Positions 45,041 through 54,745 are shown, numbered from the stretch's first letter. The stretch: 64,000 bases of DNA from Gleimia hominis (GCF_032085515.1 NZ_JASXSX010000001.1:124001-188000); one strand, 5' to 3'. Numbers and translations: made by a program. Notes: generated from the sequence alone by a model not told the origin.

Positions 45041-47311
45041 TTATCTCATCGGCGAGATTGCTTGATTATTCGCGTAGTATTGCAAGAGTTTTTCAGGCAG
45101 TTCGGGTACGGTTTTTAGTTCTGAGTTGTTGCGTAGTGATTGGGTTGCTAAGTCTCCTACTGCGACTGCGTTCCACGCGTTTATTGGGTTCGCGTCAATA
45201 GAGGCGCGTCCGCGGATAAAGTTAATGAACTCAGCTATTATCTTTCTGTCCGCATCATTGTGTCCCCGCTCGTCGCCCACAATCGGGATTTCCAAATCCG
45301 CTTTCGCAGAGTAAGTAGTTCTTTGCGTCCAAACCTTCACCACTCCACCATCGGAATCACCGAAGTTCTCCAACCGCCCAGCCGTGCCAATCACCGTGTA
45401 ATTACGCCAATAATCGGGCGTGTAATGGCACTGCACATACGATGCCAACACGTCATTATTGAACCGCATATTCACCGTATACAAGTCCTCCACATCAACA
45501 ATTTCGTTGAGGCCCTTCTGACTCAAAGGAGGCCAGTTCTCTAACGAAAAGAACTCCCCCATCAGCTGGTCACTCCGATCCGCCCGGTCTTCAATCTGCG
45601 AATATAACGACTGCTGCCCCATCGCCGTAACCGCTTTCGTGTAAGAACCACCCAGCCAATGCATCACGTCAATATCGTGCGCACCCTTTTGCAACAGCAA
45701 CGAATTACTCTTCGACCTATCCGCATGCCAATCCTTAAAGTAATAATCACCCCCATTCCCAACAAAATGACGACACCAAATCGCCTTAATATCCCCAATC
45801 ACACCGCTCGTAACCACATCACGCATAGCCCGAACCACCGCCATGTGCCGCATATTATGCCCCACGTACAGACGCGTCCTCGTCCGATACGCAACCTCAA
45901 GAATCCGCGTTGCATCCTCAACCGAAATCGCCATCGGCTTCTCCAAATAAACCGCAACCCCAGCCTCAAGAAGGGCAATAGAAATGTCAGCATGCGTGTA
46001 ATCCGGCGTCAACACAAAAGCGCAATCAATATCCGCATCAACCACCTCCGCAATCGTCTTAACCACAGGAATATCCCGGCCCAACTGCTGCCTAACCCGC
46101 TGCTTCGCCAGTGGATGCGGATCACACACCAACACAATCTGCGCATTCAACTCCGCGCGCTCCACCTCCAACGCAAACGAAGAACGCGCCCCCGCACCAA
46201 TCACCGCAACCCGCAGCCGACGCTGCGAACCCACCGGCGCGCTCAAAGCAACAGACGGAAACGCCGCCCGCACCGCACTCACCGACTCCGGTTTCAACCG
46301 CACCACCGCAGGCGCACCAAACAAACGCTGAACCAACTGCTCAACCCCAAAAACCGTGGCCCCAACCAACGCCGATTCAACCCCAAACGCGTTCCCCACA
46401 ATCGGAATCGACGGCGCCCCATTGCGATGCATCCGCGCTAACTCACGCTTCACCTCCTCAACCTGCTCACCATCCACCAAATCCGCAGCCCCCAAAACCA
46501 CACACTCCGGCCGCACCACCGCACACACCGCACCAATCGACAACGCGATTCTTCTGGTACGAGTCAACGCATCCGCCTGCCCCGCATGGGCATTAAGCTC
46601 TGCCCCCAGGAAGTCCGCTATCTCCCCAGCGCTGCCACCCACGCCCTCATGAATCCGCCCATCAATAACCAAACCCGTGTTAACAGCCTGACCAATATCC
46701 ACATACAACAAACTCGAATCCGCCCCGCCCGACCGCGCAGAATATTCCGCCAACGCCACAAGATTCAGATTGTTATTCACCAACACATCGCAGTTAAACA
46801 CATCTTCAAGCCGCTTCTTGAGGGGAAAATTTGCCCACTGCGGCACCATCTCAGAACGACTAACAACTCCCCCATCAACCACGCCAGTTACCGCAACGGA
46901 AACCAACGCGGGGTCATCGCCTTGCAAAAACTCATTCGCAGCCTTGACTACGCGCTCAAACCGCGCCTCACGCGACAATGTCGAATCCAACGCGCCCGTA
47001 TGAACTCGTAAAACCGCCCCATCCAGACCCGCCAGAGAAAACCCGATCCGATTGTCCATCAACCACACCCCAAGTGTGAGCATCGAACCAGCGACCAAAC
47101 GGTACTTCGAAGCGGGACGCCCAGACGTAGCCACGTTCTCTTCCAACTCATCCACCACACCACGCTGAATCAACGCATCCAACGCCGCTTTAACAGTAGG
47201 TCGCGAACTATCCAAACGTTCCACCAACTGGCTTATAGTGGCAGATCCTCGCGCGTGCAAAACCTGGGCGACCGACGCCGCAGCAGGGCTAATTTCTTCC
47301 GCGAAACCCAT
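45041..47311 (-). CDS. Fusion protein: winged HTH + ROK domain + Gfo/Idh/MocA oxidoreductase
   Basis: 756 residues from ATG 47311 (GTG at 47314 also possible), GGGAG 8 nt upstream. Residues about 10-75 form a MarR/ROK-type winged HTH (SRPTVKAALDALIQRGVV). About 75-335 is a ROK domain: YVDIGQAVNTGLVIDGRI and GVGGSAGEI are present, but the N-terminal DxGxT kinase motif and the CxCGxxGCxE zinc motif are not, so it is probably a sensor rather than a kinase. About 365-757 is a Gfo/Idh/MocA dehydrogenase with VAVIGAGARSSF (NAD site), LEKPMA (about 457-462) and QKGAHDIDVMHWL (about 541-553). First gene of the glycan operon; probably its regulator. Confidence 0.88.
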   Translation of the reverse strand: MGFAEEISPAAASVAQVLHARGSATISQLVERLDSSRPTVKAALDALIQRGVVDELEENVATSGRPASKYRLVAGSMLTLGVWLMDNRIGFSLAGLDGAVLRVHTGALDSTLSREARFERVVKAANEFLQGDDPALVSVAVTGVVDGGVVSRSEMVPQWANFPLKKRLEDVFNCDVLVNNNLNLVALAEYSARSGGADSSLLYVDIGQAVNTGLVIDGRIHEGVGGSAGEIADFLGAELNAHAGQADALTRTRRIALSIGAVCAVVRPECVVLGAADLVDGEQVEEVKRELARMHRNGAPSIPIVGNAFGVESALVGATVFGVEQLVQRLFGAPAVVRLKPESVSAVRAAFPSVALSAPVGSQRRLRVAVIGAGARSSFALEVERAELNAQIVLVCDPHPLAKQRVRQQLGRDIPVVKTIAEVVDADIDCAFVLTPDYTHADISIALLEAGVAVYLEKPMAISVEDATRILEVAYRTRTRLYVGHNMRHMAVVRAMRDVVTSGVIGDIKAIWCRHFVGNGGDYYFKDWHADRSKSNSLLLQKGAHDIDVMHWLGGSYTKAVTAMGQQSLYSQIEDRADRSDQLMGEFFSLENWPPLSQKGLNEIVDVEDLYTVNMRFNNDVLASYVQCHYTPDYWRNYTVIGTAGRLENFGDSDGGVVKVWTQRTTYSAKADLEIPIVGDERGHNDADRKIIAEFINFIRGRASIDANPINAWNAVAVGDLATQSLRNNSELKTVPELPEKLLQYYANNQAISPMR

Positions 47312-47453
47312 CACAAACGCTCCCTTACGTTAGGTTCTTTCGATAGTCGGCAACCGCTTATGGATACGAGTTTAACATGGGTTTGGTTCAGCCGTGCTCA
47401 CTTAAACAACACACGCAGCATCGCACCAACCCCACCTGATCATGTACACTGGA

Positions 47454-47548
47454 GGCCGATCCCTCGTGTGACGGTATCTCCTGAACCTCCCCAGGGCCGG
47501 AAGGCAGCAAGGATAGGGTAGCTCTACCGGGTACATGAGGGATCCTTT
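47454..47548 (+). ncRNA. ffs: Signal recognition particle RNA, small bacterial type
   Basis: The conserved SRP domain IV is clear: CCTGAACCTCCCCAGG, GCCGGAAGGCAGCAAGGATA (47480-47515). The ends pair: GATCCCTCGTGT (47458-47469) with ACATGAGGGATC (47533-47544, one G-T pair), and a CCTTTT run follows. The ends are approximate. It recruits Ffh to signal sequences. Confidence 0.95.
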
Positions 47549-47733
47549 TACACCTCAAGGCCCATGATTTCCCTATTCGGCATTCTGCGCCAATCAGCCT
47601 CTAAGCACACTACGCATTACACCCAGCCGCGCCTTACCTAACTCATGTTAGGATATCCTTTGCTTTGCTATCACGCGGTTAGCCCAGCCTTTTCTTGCTA
47701 GATATTCTGCTGGTTTTCAAGAACAATAAGAAT

Positions 47734-49641
47734 ATGCAAAGAATTGTTAGCTTCCTAAAACGCTACCCCGAACTAGCGGCAACCCTCGCGGTCGGAATCA
47801 CCGCAGCCCCCATGGCGTGGGCGCACCTACCGTGGGTCCAATGGTACGTATCCGCATTCGCACTCATCATGGCTGCAATCCTTGCCTGGAACATGGTTAA
47901 AGAAATCATGGCTGGCGCATGGGGCGTCGACCTGCTCGCAATCACCGCAATCATCTCCACCGTCCTCGTAGGCGAATACTGGGCCGCCCTAATCGTCTGC
48001 CTCATGCTGTCCGGCGGTGAAGCCCTAGAAGACTACGCTGGCCAACGTGCCCGCAGCCAACTCACCGGGCTCCTCGAAGGCGCTCCCACCACCGCACACA
48101 AACTAGACGGCAACGACATCCCCACCGACGTCGCGATCGAAACCATCGAAATCGGAGACCGCCTCCTCATCCGCCCCGGTGAGGTAATCCCCGTGGACGG
48201 CACTTTGCAATCCGACACGGCACTCACCGAAGAATCCTCCCTCACGGGCGAACCACTTCCCGTCGAACACAAAAAAGGCGACAAAATTCTTTCCGGCGGA
48301 GTAAACGGTTCCGACGCCATCACCATCACCGCCAGCGCCCGCGCCGCAGACTCCGAATACCAAAAGATCATCGAACTCGTCCAACAAGCGCAGGACTCAC
48401 AAGCTCCCGTGGTGCGGCTCGCAGACCGCGTAGCTGTTCCCTTCACCATCATCGCGTTCATAATCGCAGGGGTAGCCTTCTGGATCTCCGGAGACCCAGT
48501 GCGCATCGCCCAAGTGCTCGTAGTAGCCACCCCCTGCCCACTCCTCATTGCCGCGCCCGTCGCCTTCCTCGCAGGCATGAACCGGGCCGCAAAAGAAGGC
48601 ATCATCATCAAAGACTCCGGCACCCTCGAACGCCTCGCAAAAATCCAAACCATTGCGATCGACAAAACCGGAACCTTAACCTACGGACACCCCGAACTCG
48701 TCCGCATCCTAATCGACCAAAATTTCGACGCCCAAGACGTGCTCGCAAAAGCCGCGGCAGTAGAAACTCACTCCTCCCACCCGCTCGCAGCCGCAATCGT
48801 CACCGCCGCACAAGAACTCGGCACCCCGACTCCACCCGCCACCGGCGTGTCAGAAATAACTGGCAAAGGCGTAACCGGCACCGTCAGCGGCCAACTCGTA
48901 GAAGTGGGCTCTGGCCGCTGGCTCGACCAAAACCAACGCGCCCCCGAACCTCAAGCCGGACAAATCCTCATCCACATACGCATTGACAACCAGTGGGCCG
49001 GCGCTTTCGTAATGCAAGATGTGTTACGCAAGGATGCGAAAACCACAATCGAAACGTTCAAAAACTCAGGGGCGGAGCACATCATGATGATCACCGGTGA
49101 CGGCGAAACAACCGCAAAATCCATCGCCCACGAAGTGGGAATCGACGAAGTGCGCGCCTCCCTACTGCCCAAACAAAAAGTGGAAGCCGTTAAAACCGCT
49201 CCCCACCCCGTAGCTGCAGTTGGTGACGGCGTCAACGACGCCCCCGTACTCGCCACCGCAGACGTGGGAATCGCCATGGGGGCGCGCGGCTCCTCCGCCG
49301 CCTCCGAATCCGCCGACGTAGTAGTAATGCACGACGACATCTACCGCGCATCCCGCACCATCACCATCGGCAAACGCACCATGCGCATCGCCATGCAAGC
49401 AATCGGCATTGGGATCGGCCTATCGATCCTGCTGATGATCATCGGTGCCGCCGGCATAATGCCCGCCGTGGTCGGTGCATTCATGCAAGAAATCGTTGAC
49501 CTCGCATGCATCCTCTGGGCCCTGCTCGCAGCCCGCCCCTCCAAAGAAGAAATCCCCGTTGAAGACGTGCTGGCTGCCAACTCGCAAAACACGAAACGAA
49601 CCGAGTACCGTTCCCTGTCCGAACTCGTTGAACGCGCCTAA
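47734..49641 (+). CDS. Heavy-metal P1B-type ATPase without N-terminal metal-binding domain
   Basis: 635 residues from ATG 47734 (an earlier in-frame start at 47695 has no ribosome site). Metal-binding motif TPCPL in the membrane, phosphorylation site DKTGTLTYG, actuator LTGEPLP, HSSHPLA in the N domain, GDGVNDAPVL hinge. It exports a soft or transition metal; Zn/Cd/Co versus Cu cannot be decided, though CPC fits either. No HMA domain precedes the first helix. A long intergenic gap after SRP RNA suggests an own promoter. Confidence 0.92.
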   Translation: MQRIVSFLKRYPELAATLAVGITAAPMAWAHLPWVQWYVSAFALIMAAILAWNMVKEIMAGAWGVDLLAITAIISTVLVGEYWAALIVCLMLSGGEALEDYAGQRARSQLTGLLEGAPTTAHKLDGNDIPTDVAIETIEIGDRLLIRPGEVIPVDGTLQSDTALTEESSLTGEPLPVEHKKGDKILSGGVNGSDAITITASARAADSEYQKIIELVQQAQDSQAPVVRLADRVAVPFTIIAFIIAGVAFWISGDPVRIAQVLVVATPCPLLIAAPVAFLAGMNRAAKEGIIIKDSGTLERLAKIQTIAIDKTGTLTYGHPELVRILIDQNFDAQDVLAKAAAVETHSSHPLAAAIVTAAQELGTPTPPATGVSEITGKGVTGTVSGQLVEVGSGRWLDQNQRAPEPQAGQILIHIRIDNQWAGAFVMQDVLRKDAKTTIETFKNSGAEHIMMITGDGETTAKSIAHEVGIDEVRASLLPKQKVEAVKTAPHPVAAVGDGVNDAPVLATADVGIAMGARGSSAASESADVVVMHDDIYRASRTITIGKRTMRIAMQAIGIGIGLSILLMIIGAAGIMPAVVGAFMQEIVDLACILWALLAARPSKEEIPVEDVLAANSQNTKRTEYRSLSELVERA

Positions 49642-49779
49642 TGTCGGCACCAAGCGGAAAGTCTAGTACTATCACTGACAGCGAAAAAACCGCGCCAAAT
49701 CAACCCATAATCGGGTGAGTTACCGCTCAAAACGCGACCAAATCGCGCATAAACCACTGTTTCGTGCCAAGGTTTAAAC

Positions 49780-50583
49780 ATGGGTAGAAAGCAGGCAGAC
49801 ACCACGCGGAGAACGCAACCAAGCACTCCTTTAGTGCAGATTCGAAACGTGCATAAGAGCTTCGGTAACTTCGAGGCCCTCAAAGGTGTGGACCTAGATA
49901 TTCACGAGGGACAAGTCGTCGCCCTAGTGGGCGCCTCCGGTTCCGGCAAGTCCACACTCTGCCGCTGCATCAACCGGCTCGAAACCATCACATCGGGTTC
50001 CATTGAAGTAGACGGAAAACCACTGCCTCAAGAAGGAAAAGAACTCGCCAACATCCGCGCAAACATCGGAATGGTATTCCAATCCTTCAACCTGTTCGAA
50101 CACAAAACGGCGCTCGAAAACATAACGCTCGCCCCTATCAAAGTGCGCAAACAAAAACCCGACGCCGCCCGCGCAACTGCCCGCGACCTCCTAAAACGCG
50201 TGGGCCTAGCAGACCGGGCGGACTCCTACCCCTCGCAACTATCAGGCGGGCAACAGCAACGCGTCGCGATCGCCCGGTGCCTCGCAATGAAACCCAAAAT
50301 AATGCTGTTCGACGAACCCACCTCGGCGCTAGACCCAGAAATGATCACCGAAGTGCTCGACGTGATCTCCGAACTAGCTGACGACGGCATGACCATGCTG
50401 ATCGTCACCCACGAAATGGGATTCGCCCGGCACGTAGCCGACAAAGTCGCATTCATGGACGACGGACGTATCGTAGAAATAGACACGCCCGACAACTTCT
50501 TCACCCACCCCAAGAGCGAACGCGCCAAAGATTTCCTCTCCACCATCTTGGGGCACTCAAACAACGCAAGCAAAGACAAATAG
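49780..50583 (+). CDS. gluA: Glutamate ABC transporter, ATP-binding protein
   Basis: 267 residues. Walker A GASGSGKST, Q-loop VFQSFNLF, signature LSGGQQQRVAIARCLAM, Walker B IMLFDEPTSALDPE, H-loop THEMGFAR. The polar amino acid subfamily is clear from LFEHKTALENITLAP. First gene of a gluABCD-type operon, known in Corynebacterium to import glutamate; the residues before about 18 may be a start artefact. Confidence 0.93.
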   Translation: MGRKQADTTRRTQPSTPLVQIRNVHKSFGNFEALKGVDLDIHEGQVVALVGASGSGKSTLCRCINRLETITSGSIEVDGKPLPQEGKELANIRANIGMVFQSFNLFEHKTALENITLAPIKVRKQKPDAARATARDLLKRVGLADRADSYPSQLSGGQQQRVAIARCLAMKPKIMLFDEPTSALDPEMITEVLDVISELADDGMTMLIVTHEMGFARHVADKVAFMDDGRIVEIDTPDNFFTHPKSERAKDFLSTILGHSNNASKDK

Positions 50584-50596
50584 GAAGGAACAAGAG

Positions 50597-51601
50597 ATGA
50601 AGTTACGCAGAGTTACCGCTGCCGCCGCAGCCGCAGCACTCACCATGATGGGACTGGTCGCTTGCGCCGGCCCCACCGAACGCCCCCAAGCCCAAGACGA
50701 CCCCAGCGCAACCTCACAAAACGAAACCACCAAAGGTAAACGCATAACCGTCGACGAATTCGACCAACTCGCCGCCCAAGGCCCCGTTGCGGAAGACGAC
50801 GAAATCGAAAACAACCCGTGGGCCAAAGCCATTAAAGAACGCGGTAAACTCCGCTACGGCGGGGTCTCCACCTCCCCCATCTTCTCCCTCCAAGACGTCG
50901 CCACCGGGCGCGACACCGGATTCGACGCCGGTATCGCCCACCTACTCGCCCACTACATCCTCGGCGGTGAAAATGCGGACATCGGCAACCAAGCCGACAT
51001 GACCGTCATGACGCCCGACACGCGCGAACCCTCCCTCCAAAACGGGGCGGTAGACGCCGTGATCGCCACCTACTCCGTAACCCCAGAGCGGTTAAACAAG
51101 GTAGATTTCGCAGGCCCCTACTACTCCTCCGGCCTCGCGATCATGGTGAAATCCGACAACGACAACATCAAGAGCCTAGACGACCTCAAAGGCAAGAAAG
51201 TTGCTGCCCAATCTAACTCCACTGCCATCCCATTCATCCAAGACAACGTTGAGGGAGCGCAAGTGTCCACATTCGCAGACAACGCCGCGTGCATGACTGC
51301 GGTGCGGCAAGGCAGCGTAGACGCATACGTGCAAGACCAAGCTATGCTGCTGTCCGCAGTGGCGAACGAGCAGAACAAACAACTGAAAGTTGCCAGCCAA
51401 CCATTCACCGAAGACCTCTACGGCATCGGCCTGCCCAAAGACCAGCCGGAAGCCAAAGAGTTCGTCAACAAGTTCCTCAAAACTATTGAAGAAGACGGTT
51501 CGTGGAAACGCCTGTGGGAACAAACAGTAGGGCCCTTCATGGAAGGTAACGCCCCGCAACCACCCACCATCGGGGACTTCGGGAAGGCCGCACAAAAATA
51601 A
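50597..51601 (+). CDS. gluB: Glutamate-binding lipoprotein
   Basis: 334 residues with lipoprotein signal (LTMMGLVACAG, Cys near 23) and an SBP_bac_3 domain (about 75-315). An acidic, disordered stretch follows the lipid anchor. GAAGGAACAAGAG precedes the ATG. It delivers substrate to GluC/GluD. The unusually long linker (about 25-70) before the domain is typical of actinobacterial GluB. Confidence 0.9.
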   Translation: MKLRRVTAAAAAAALTMMGLVACAGPTERPQAQDDPSATSQNETTKGKRITVDEFDQLAAQGPVAEDDEIENNPWAKAIKERGKLRYGGVSTSPIFSLQDVATGRDTGFDAGIAHLLAHYILGGENADIGNQADMTVMTPDTREPSLQNGAVDAVIATYSVTPERLNKVDFAGPYYSSGLAIMVKSDNDNIKSLDDLKGKKVAAQSNSTAIPFIQDNVEGAQVSTFADNAACMTAVRQGSVDAYVQDQAMLLSAVANEQNKQLKVASQPFTEDLYGIGLPKDQPEAKEFVNKFLKTIEEDGSWKRLWEQTVGPFMEGNAPQPPTIGDFGKAAQK

Positions 51602-51629
51602 CGGCCACAAGAGAATTAACGGTACCTAG

Positions 51630-52343
51630 ATGCAGATTGTTCTAAATAACGCAGACCTACTGTTAGCCGGGCTCGGCCGCACCCTCGCGATGGCCGCGCT
51701 CGGCTACATAGGTGCCCTAATCTTGGGAACCATAATCGCCATTTTTCGGGTCAGCCCCGTTCCCGTCCTGAGGGGGTTCGGCACCCTCTACGTGCAATTT
51801 TTCCGTAACATTCCGCTGCTGACCCTCATGATCCTCACGGTTTTCGCACTCCCCGACGCGGGCCTGCAACTATCGTTCTTCACCGCCACCACCCTCGCCG
51901 TCGTCCTATCTTCAGCTGCGTTCGTGTGCGAAACCATCCGGTCGGGCATCAACACGGTCTCGGTTGGGCAGTCGGAAGCCTCCCGCGCCCTGGGGATGAA
52001 CATGTTCCAGCAACTGCGTTACGTGATCTTACCCCAAGCGTTCGCATCGATGATTCAACCACTGGTTAACGTCTTTATCGGAACAGTTATTGGTACCTCA
52101 CTGGCATCCGCAGTGGGAGTTGCGGAACTGACGAACATCACCCAACAACTGAACCTGCGTTATGCCGAAGCGGTACTCATGTTCGTGGTCTCTGGCATTT
52201 GCTACCTGGCGATCGCGTTCGGGGGCGGCGCATTAGGCGTGTGGCTTCAACGCCGCGTAGACCGGCGGTTCTCCCGCCCCACCAAACGGGAAGGCCGCGC
52301 CGCGGTGGAACGGTTCCAACAGGAACAAGGAGAGATGGCATGA
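51630..52343 (+). CDS. gluC: Glutamate ABC transporter permease
   Basis: 237 residues, five or six membrane segments and the permease loop SEASRALGMNMFQQLRYVILPQAF. YVQFFRNIPLLTLMIL is the usual HisM/GlnP signature. The stop overlaps gluD by ATGA. The charged C-terminus is cytoplasmic. Confidence 0.93.
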   Translation: MQIVLNNADLLLAGLGRTLAMAALGYIGALILGTIIAIFRVSPVPVLRGFGTLYVQFFRNIPLLTLMILTVFALPDAGLQLSFFTATTLAVVLSSAAFVCETIRSGINTVSVGQSEASRALGMNMFQQLRYVILPQAFASMIQPLVNVFIGTVIGTSLASAVGVAELTNITQQLNLRYAEAVLMFVVSGICYLAIAFGGGALGVWLQRRVDRRFSRPTKREGRAAVERFQQEQGEMA

Positions 52344-53179
52344 GCACACGCAACGCCAACCTCAAGAACAAAACCGGCCAAGGGCGCAAAGTGACGCCCA
52401 CCCGGATTCTCTTTGACGAACCCGGCCCCAAAGGGCGGCGCAACATTCTCATTGTCTCCGCCGTGTTCATCGTCCTACTCGCCCTCGCGATCGTGGGCGG
52501 CTGGTACCAACTGTGGTGGAACTACCAGCTGGAACCCGACAAGTGGCTCCCATTTCTACAGCCCGACCTGCTGAGGTTCTTTGGCCGCGGCGCACTAGGC
52601 ACAATCACCGCCACCCTGGTGGCCGCCGTATTCACCTTCCCGCTGGCACTACTGCTTGCCCTCGGGCGCCTGTCAAAAAACCGGGTCGTATCCCTAGCTG
52701 TAGGCGGTTGGGTGGAAGTGTTCCGCTCCCTTCCCCTCCTGCTGCTGGTGTACGCGTTCTTGCTTGCAGCGCCCCGGTACGGGCTTAACCTCCCCACGTT
52801 CTGGGTGCTGGTTGTCCCCATGATCATCAGCTGCTCCGCCACAACTGCCGAAGTGTTCCGCGCCGGCATTCAAGCTGTTCCACGTGGGCAAACTGAAGCT
52901 GCGCTATCACTGGGGATGAGCTCGAACCAAGTGTCGTGGCTCGTCGTGATTCCCCAAGCCCTGCGGCTAGTGGCCCCCAACCTGCTGACCCAGCTCGTGT
53001 CGCTGCTCAAAGACTCCACCCTCGGTTTCGTCGTCTCCTACGCCGACCTGATGCACCAGGGGCAACTGTATTCCGCGCAGTCAAACTCCTACATTCAGAC
53101 CTACGCGCTGATCGCAGTGATTTACGTGGCCATTAACATTGCCCTCACTCAGCTGGCTAACCGGTGGCGCGCCGCTTAA
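52340..53179 (+). CDS. gluD: Glutamate ABC transporter permease
   Basis: 279 residues from ATG 52340, overlapping gluC; AAGGAG precedes it. Membrane segments start at about residue 35. Permease loop TEAALSLGMSSNQVSWLVVIPQAL is present, as is VEVFRSLPLLLLVYAF. The long N-terminal polar segment (1-33) is typical of GluD. Last gene of the operon. Confidence 0.93.
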   Translation: MSTRNANLKNKTGQGRKVTPTRILFDEPGPKGRRNILIVSAVFIVLLALAIVGGWYQLWWNYQLEPDKWLPFLQPDLLRFFGRGALGTITATLVAAVFTFPLALLLALGRLSKNRVVSLAVGGWVEVFRSLPLLLLVYAFLLAAPRYGLNLPTFWVLVVPMIISCSATTAEVFRAGIQAVPRGQTEAALSLGMSSNQVSWLVVIPQALRLVAPNLLTQLVSLLKDSTLGFVVSYADLMHQGQLYSAQSNSYIQTYALIAVIYVAINIALTQLANRWRAA

Positions 53180-53215
53180 CCTCCAGATCAGGTAAATCCT
53201 CCAGATCAGGTAAAT
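53180..53215. repeat. Exact 18-bp direct duplication after gluD
   Basis: CCTCCAGATCAGGTAAAT occurs twice back to back (53180-53197, 53198-53215), immediately after the gluD stop and just before the next start. Confidence 0.95.
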
Positions 53216-53223
53216 TAGGATCC

Positions 53224-53862
53224 GTGACTGCACCGAGCAACAACACCCCGACCCCTCCTGGTAAACCCGCGCCCACACTAACGCCGCGGCAACAGTATCG
53301 AGCGTTCCGCGAAGCCCGCCAAAGCAAAGTGTTCACCGTAATCGCAGTCGTGATGCTTGCGGTTACCCTCATCTCCATCCTGGTTCTAGCCGGTACCATC
53401 CGCATCCCCTTCATCTCAGACTTTTCTGAAAGCACCGAGTACGTTGAAAAGAGCGGAGACGTACCCTGCCCTCCAGAAAATGCGGCGAACGTAAAACTAG
53501 ACGGAACCAAAGCAGTTATTCTAAACGCCACGTCTCGATCTGGGCTTGCGAACTCGGTGCAAGACGCACTTAAAAGCTACGGGGTGAAAGTTACGGACAC
53601 GGGCAACTACGTTGGGCAGTTCTACGGGGCCACGCAAATAACGGCAGATGCCGACCACGTTGCGCAGGCGTACTCACTGGCCCGCGTGTTCCCAGATGCG
53701 AAAGTGAAGTTCTCGGCCTCCCCCAACGACAAGCTCACGATTCTGCTTGGCGAAAACTTCTCTGACATGCTTCCTCCAGAGCAGGCGAAAACGGTGCTGC
53801 AAGACAAGAACGCGCAAATCAGCAAACCAGAAAACTGTAAGCTCCTACCCGGCCAAGAATAA
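53224..53862 (+). CDS. LytR_C-domain membrane protein
   Basis: 212 residues from GTG 53224. A Pro/Thr-rich N-terminus is followed by one membrane helix (about 40-62, VFTVIAVVMLAVTLISILVL) and an external LytR/CpsA/Psr C-terminal domain (about 95-180: VILNATSRSGLANSVQDALK, YGATQITADADHVAQAYSLA). Stand-alone LytR_C proteins are common in actinobacteria; a role in wall-polymer attachment is suspected, not shown. It sits between gluD and the sirtuin on the same strand. Confidence 0.82.
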   Translation: MTAPSNNTPTPPGKPAPTLTPRQQYRAFREARQSKVFTVIAVVMLAVTLISILVLAGTIRIPFISDFSESTEYVEKSGDVPCPPENAANVKLDGTKAVILNATSRSGLANSVQDALKSYGVKVTDTGNYVGQFYGATQITADADHVAQAYSLARVFPDAKVKFSASPNDKLTILLGENFSDMLPPEQAKTVLQDKNAQISKPENCKLLPGQE

Positions 53863-53914
53863 GCCCCCGGAGCGGGCAAAACCTCCAGTTCTTATTTGTG
53901 CCTATGATGGGGAT

Positions 53915-54745
53915 ATGACCTCAACAACACAAGAAGCGGGTAAACAGTTAGCGGACTTAATGCGCGGGCGCACCACCATGGTTGTGGCGGGTGCGGGCAT
54001 GTCAACAGACGCGGGACTGCCCGATTACCGCGGCACCGGATCTTCCGGAACCCCCACGGTAGATTACGACCTGTTCATGTCCGACAAGAAGTGGCAACGT
54101 TGGGTGTGGCAGCGAAACCAGGAAACTTGGCGTGCCGTCACCCGCCTGCAACCCACGCCCGCGCACCGCGTGGTGGCGAAGTGGCAGGCCGAAGGGCTCG
54201 TTAACGGAGTGGCGACGCAGAACGTGGACGGCTTGGATGCGCGCGCTGGGATAAAGGATCCGATGCTGCTGCACGGCACGTTCGCCCTGGTGAACTGCAC
54301 TGGTTGTGGTTCGCAATTTCCGCGTGAGGACGTGGATGAATGGATGCGGAAGTTGAACCCGAATGTGGTGGACGACCCAGACCCGGCGCACTGCGCGATT
54401 TTAGCCGAGGCAGACGAGGCAGGTGCGGATGCGTCCACTTTTGAACCGGCACCTTGCCCAAAGTGCGGTGGGGTATTGAAACCGGACGTCGTATTCTTTG
54501 GGGAAATGCTGCCGATGGAAGCCATGTCCCGCGCCTACGCAGCAGCCGCAGCCGCCGACGTGGTACTCGCCTTAGGCACGTCACTTCTGGTTGGTACCGG
54601 GTTGTGGGTAGTGTCTGAGGGCCTGCAATCTGGCGCGGACTTCGCGATCGTGAACCTGGGGCCCACAGCGGCCGACAACTACGCAACCTTGCGGATTGAA
54701 GGCAACGTGTCCGACATCCTCCAAGCTGCCGACCAAGCGCTCTAG
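53915..54745 (+). CDS. Sir2-family NAD-dependent protein deacylase
   Basis: 276 residues from ATG 53915; a longer frame upstream overlaps the previous gene and lacks family sequence. Motifs: VVAGAGMSTDAGLPDYRG (NAD site), TQNVDGLDARAG, catalytic His in LLHGTF (about 130), zinc Cys pairs CTGC and CPKC, DVVFFGEMLP, GTSLLVGTG. It removes acyl groups from Lys with NAD. The class (II/III like) cannot be settled by eye. Confidence 0.93.
   Translation: MTSTTQEAGKQLADLMRGRTTMVVAGAGMSTDAGLPDYRGTGSSGTPTVDYDLFMSDKKWQRWVWQRNQETWRAVTRLQPTPAHRVVAKWQAEGLVNGVATQNVDGLDARAGIKDPMLLHGTFALVNCTGCGSQFPREDVDEWMRKLNPNVVDDPDPAHCAILAEADEAGADASTFEPAPCPKCGGVLKPDVVFFGEMLPMEAMSRAYAAAAAADVVLALGTSLLVGTGLWVVSEGLQSGADFAIVNLGPTAADNYATLRIEGNVSDILQAADQAL

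Noticed and set aside
45659..46596. Plus-strand frames rich in Asn/Arg/His/Pro opposite the fusion gene
   Set aside because: Antisense shadow caused by codon usage of the real minus-strand gene.
53747..53914. Upstream extension of the sirtuin frame
   Set aside because: It overlaps the LytR_C gene in another frame and has no Sir2-like sequence.
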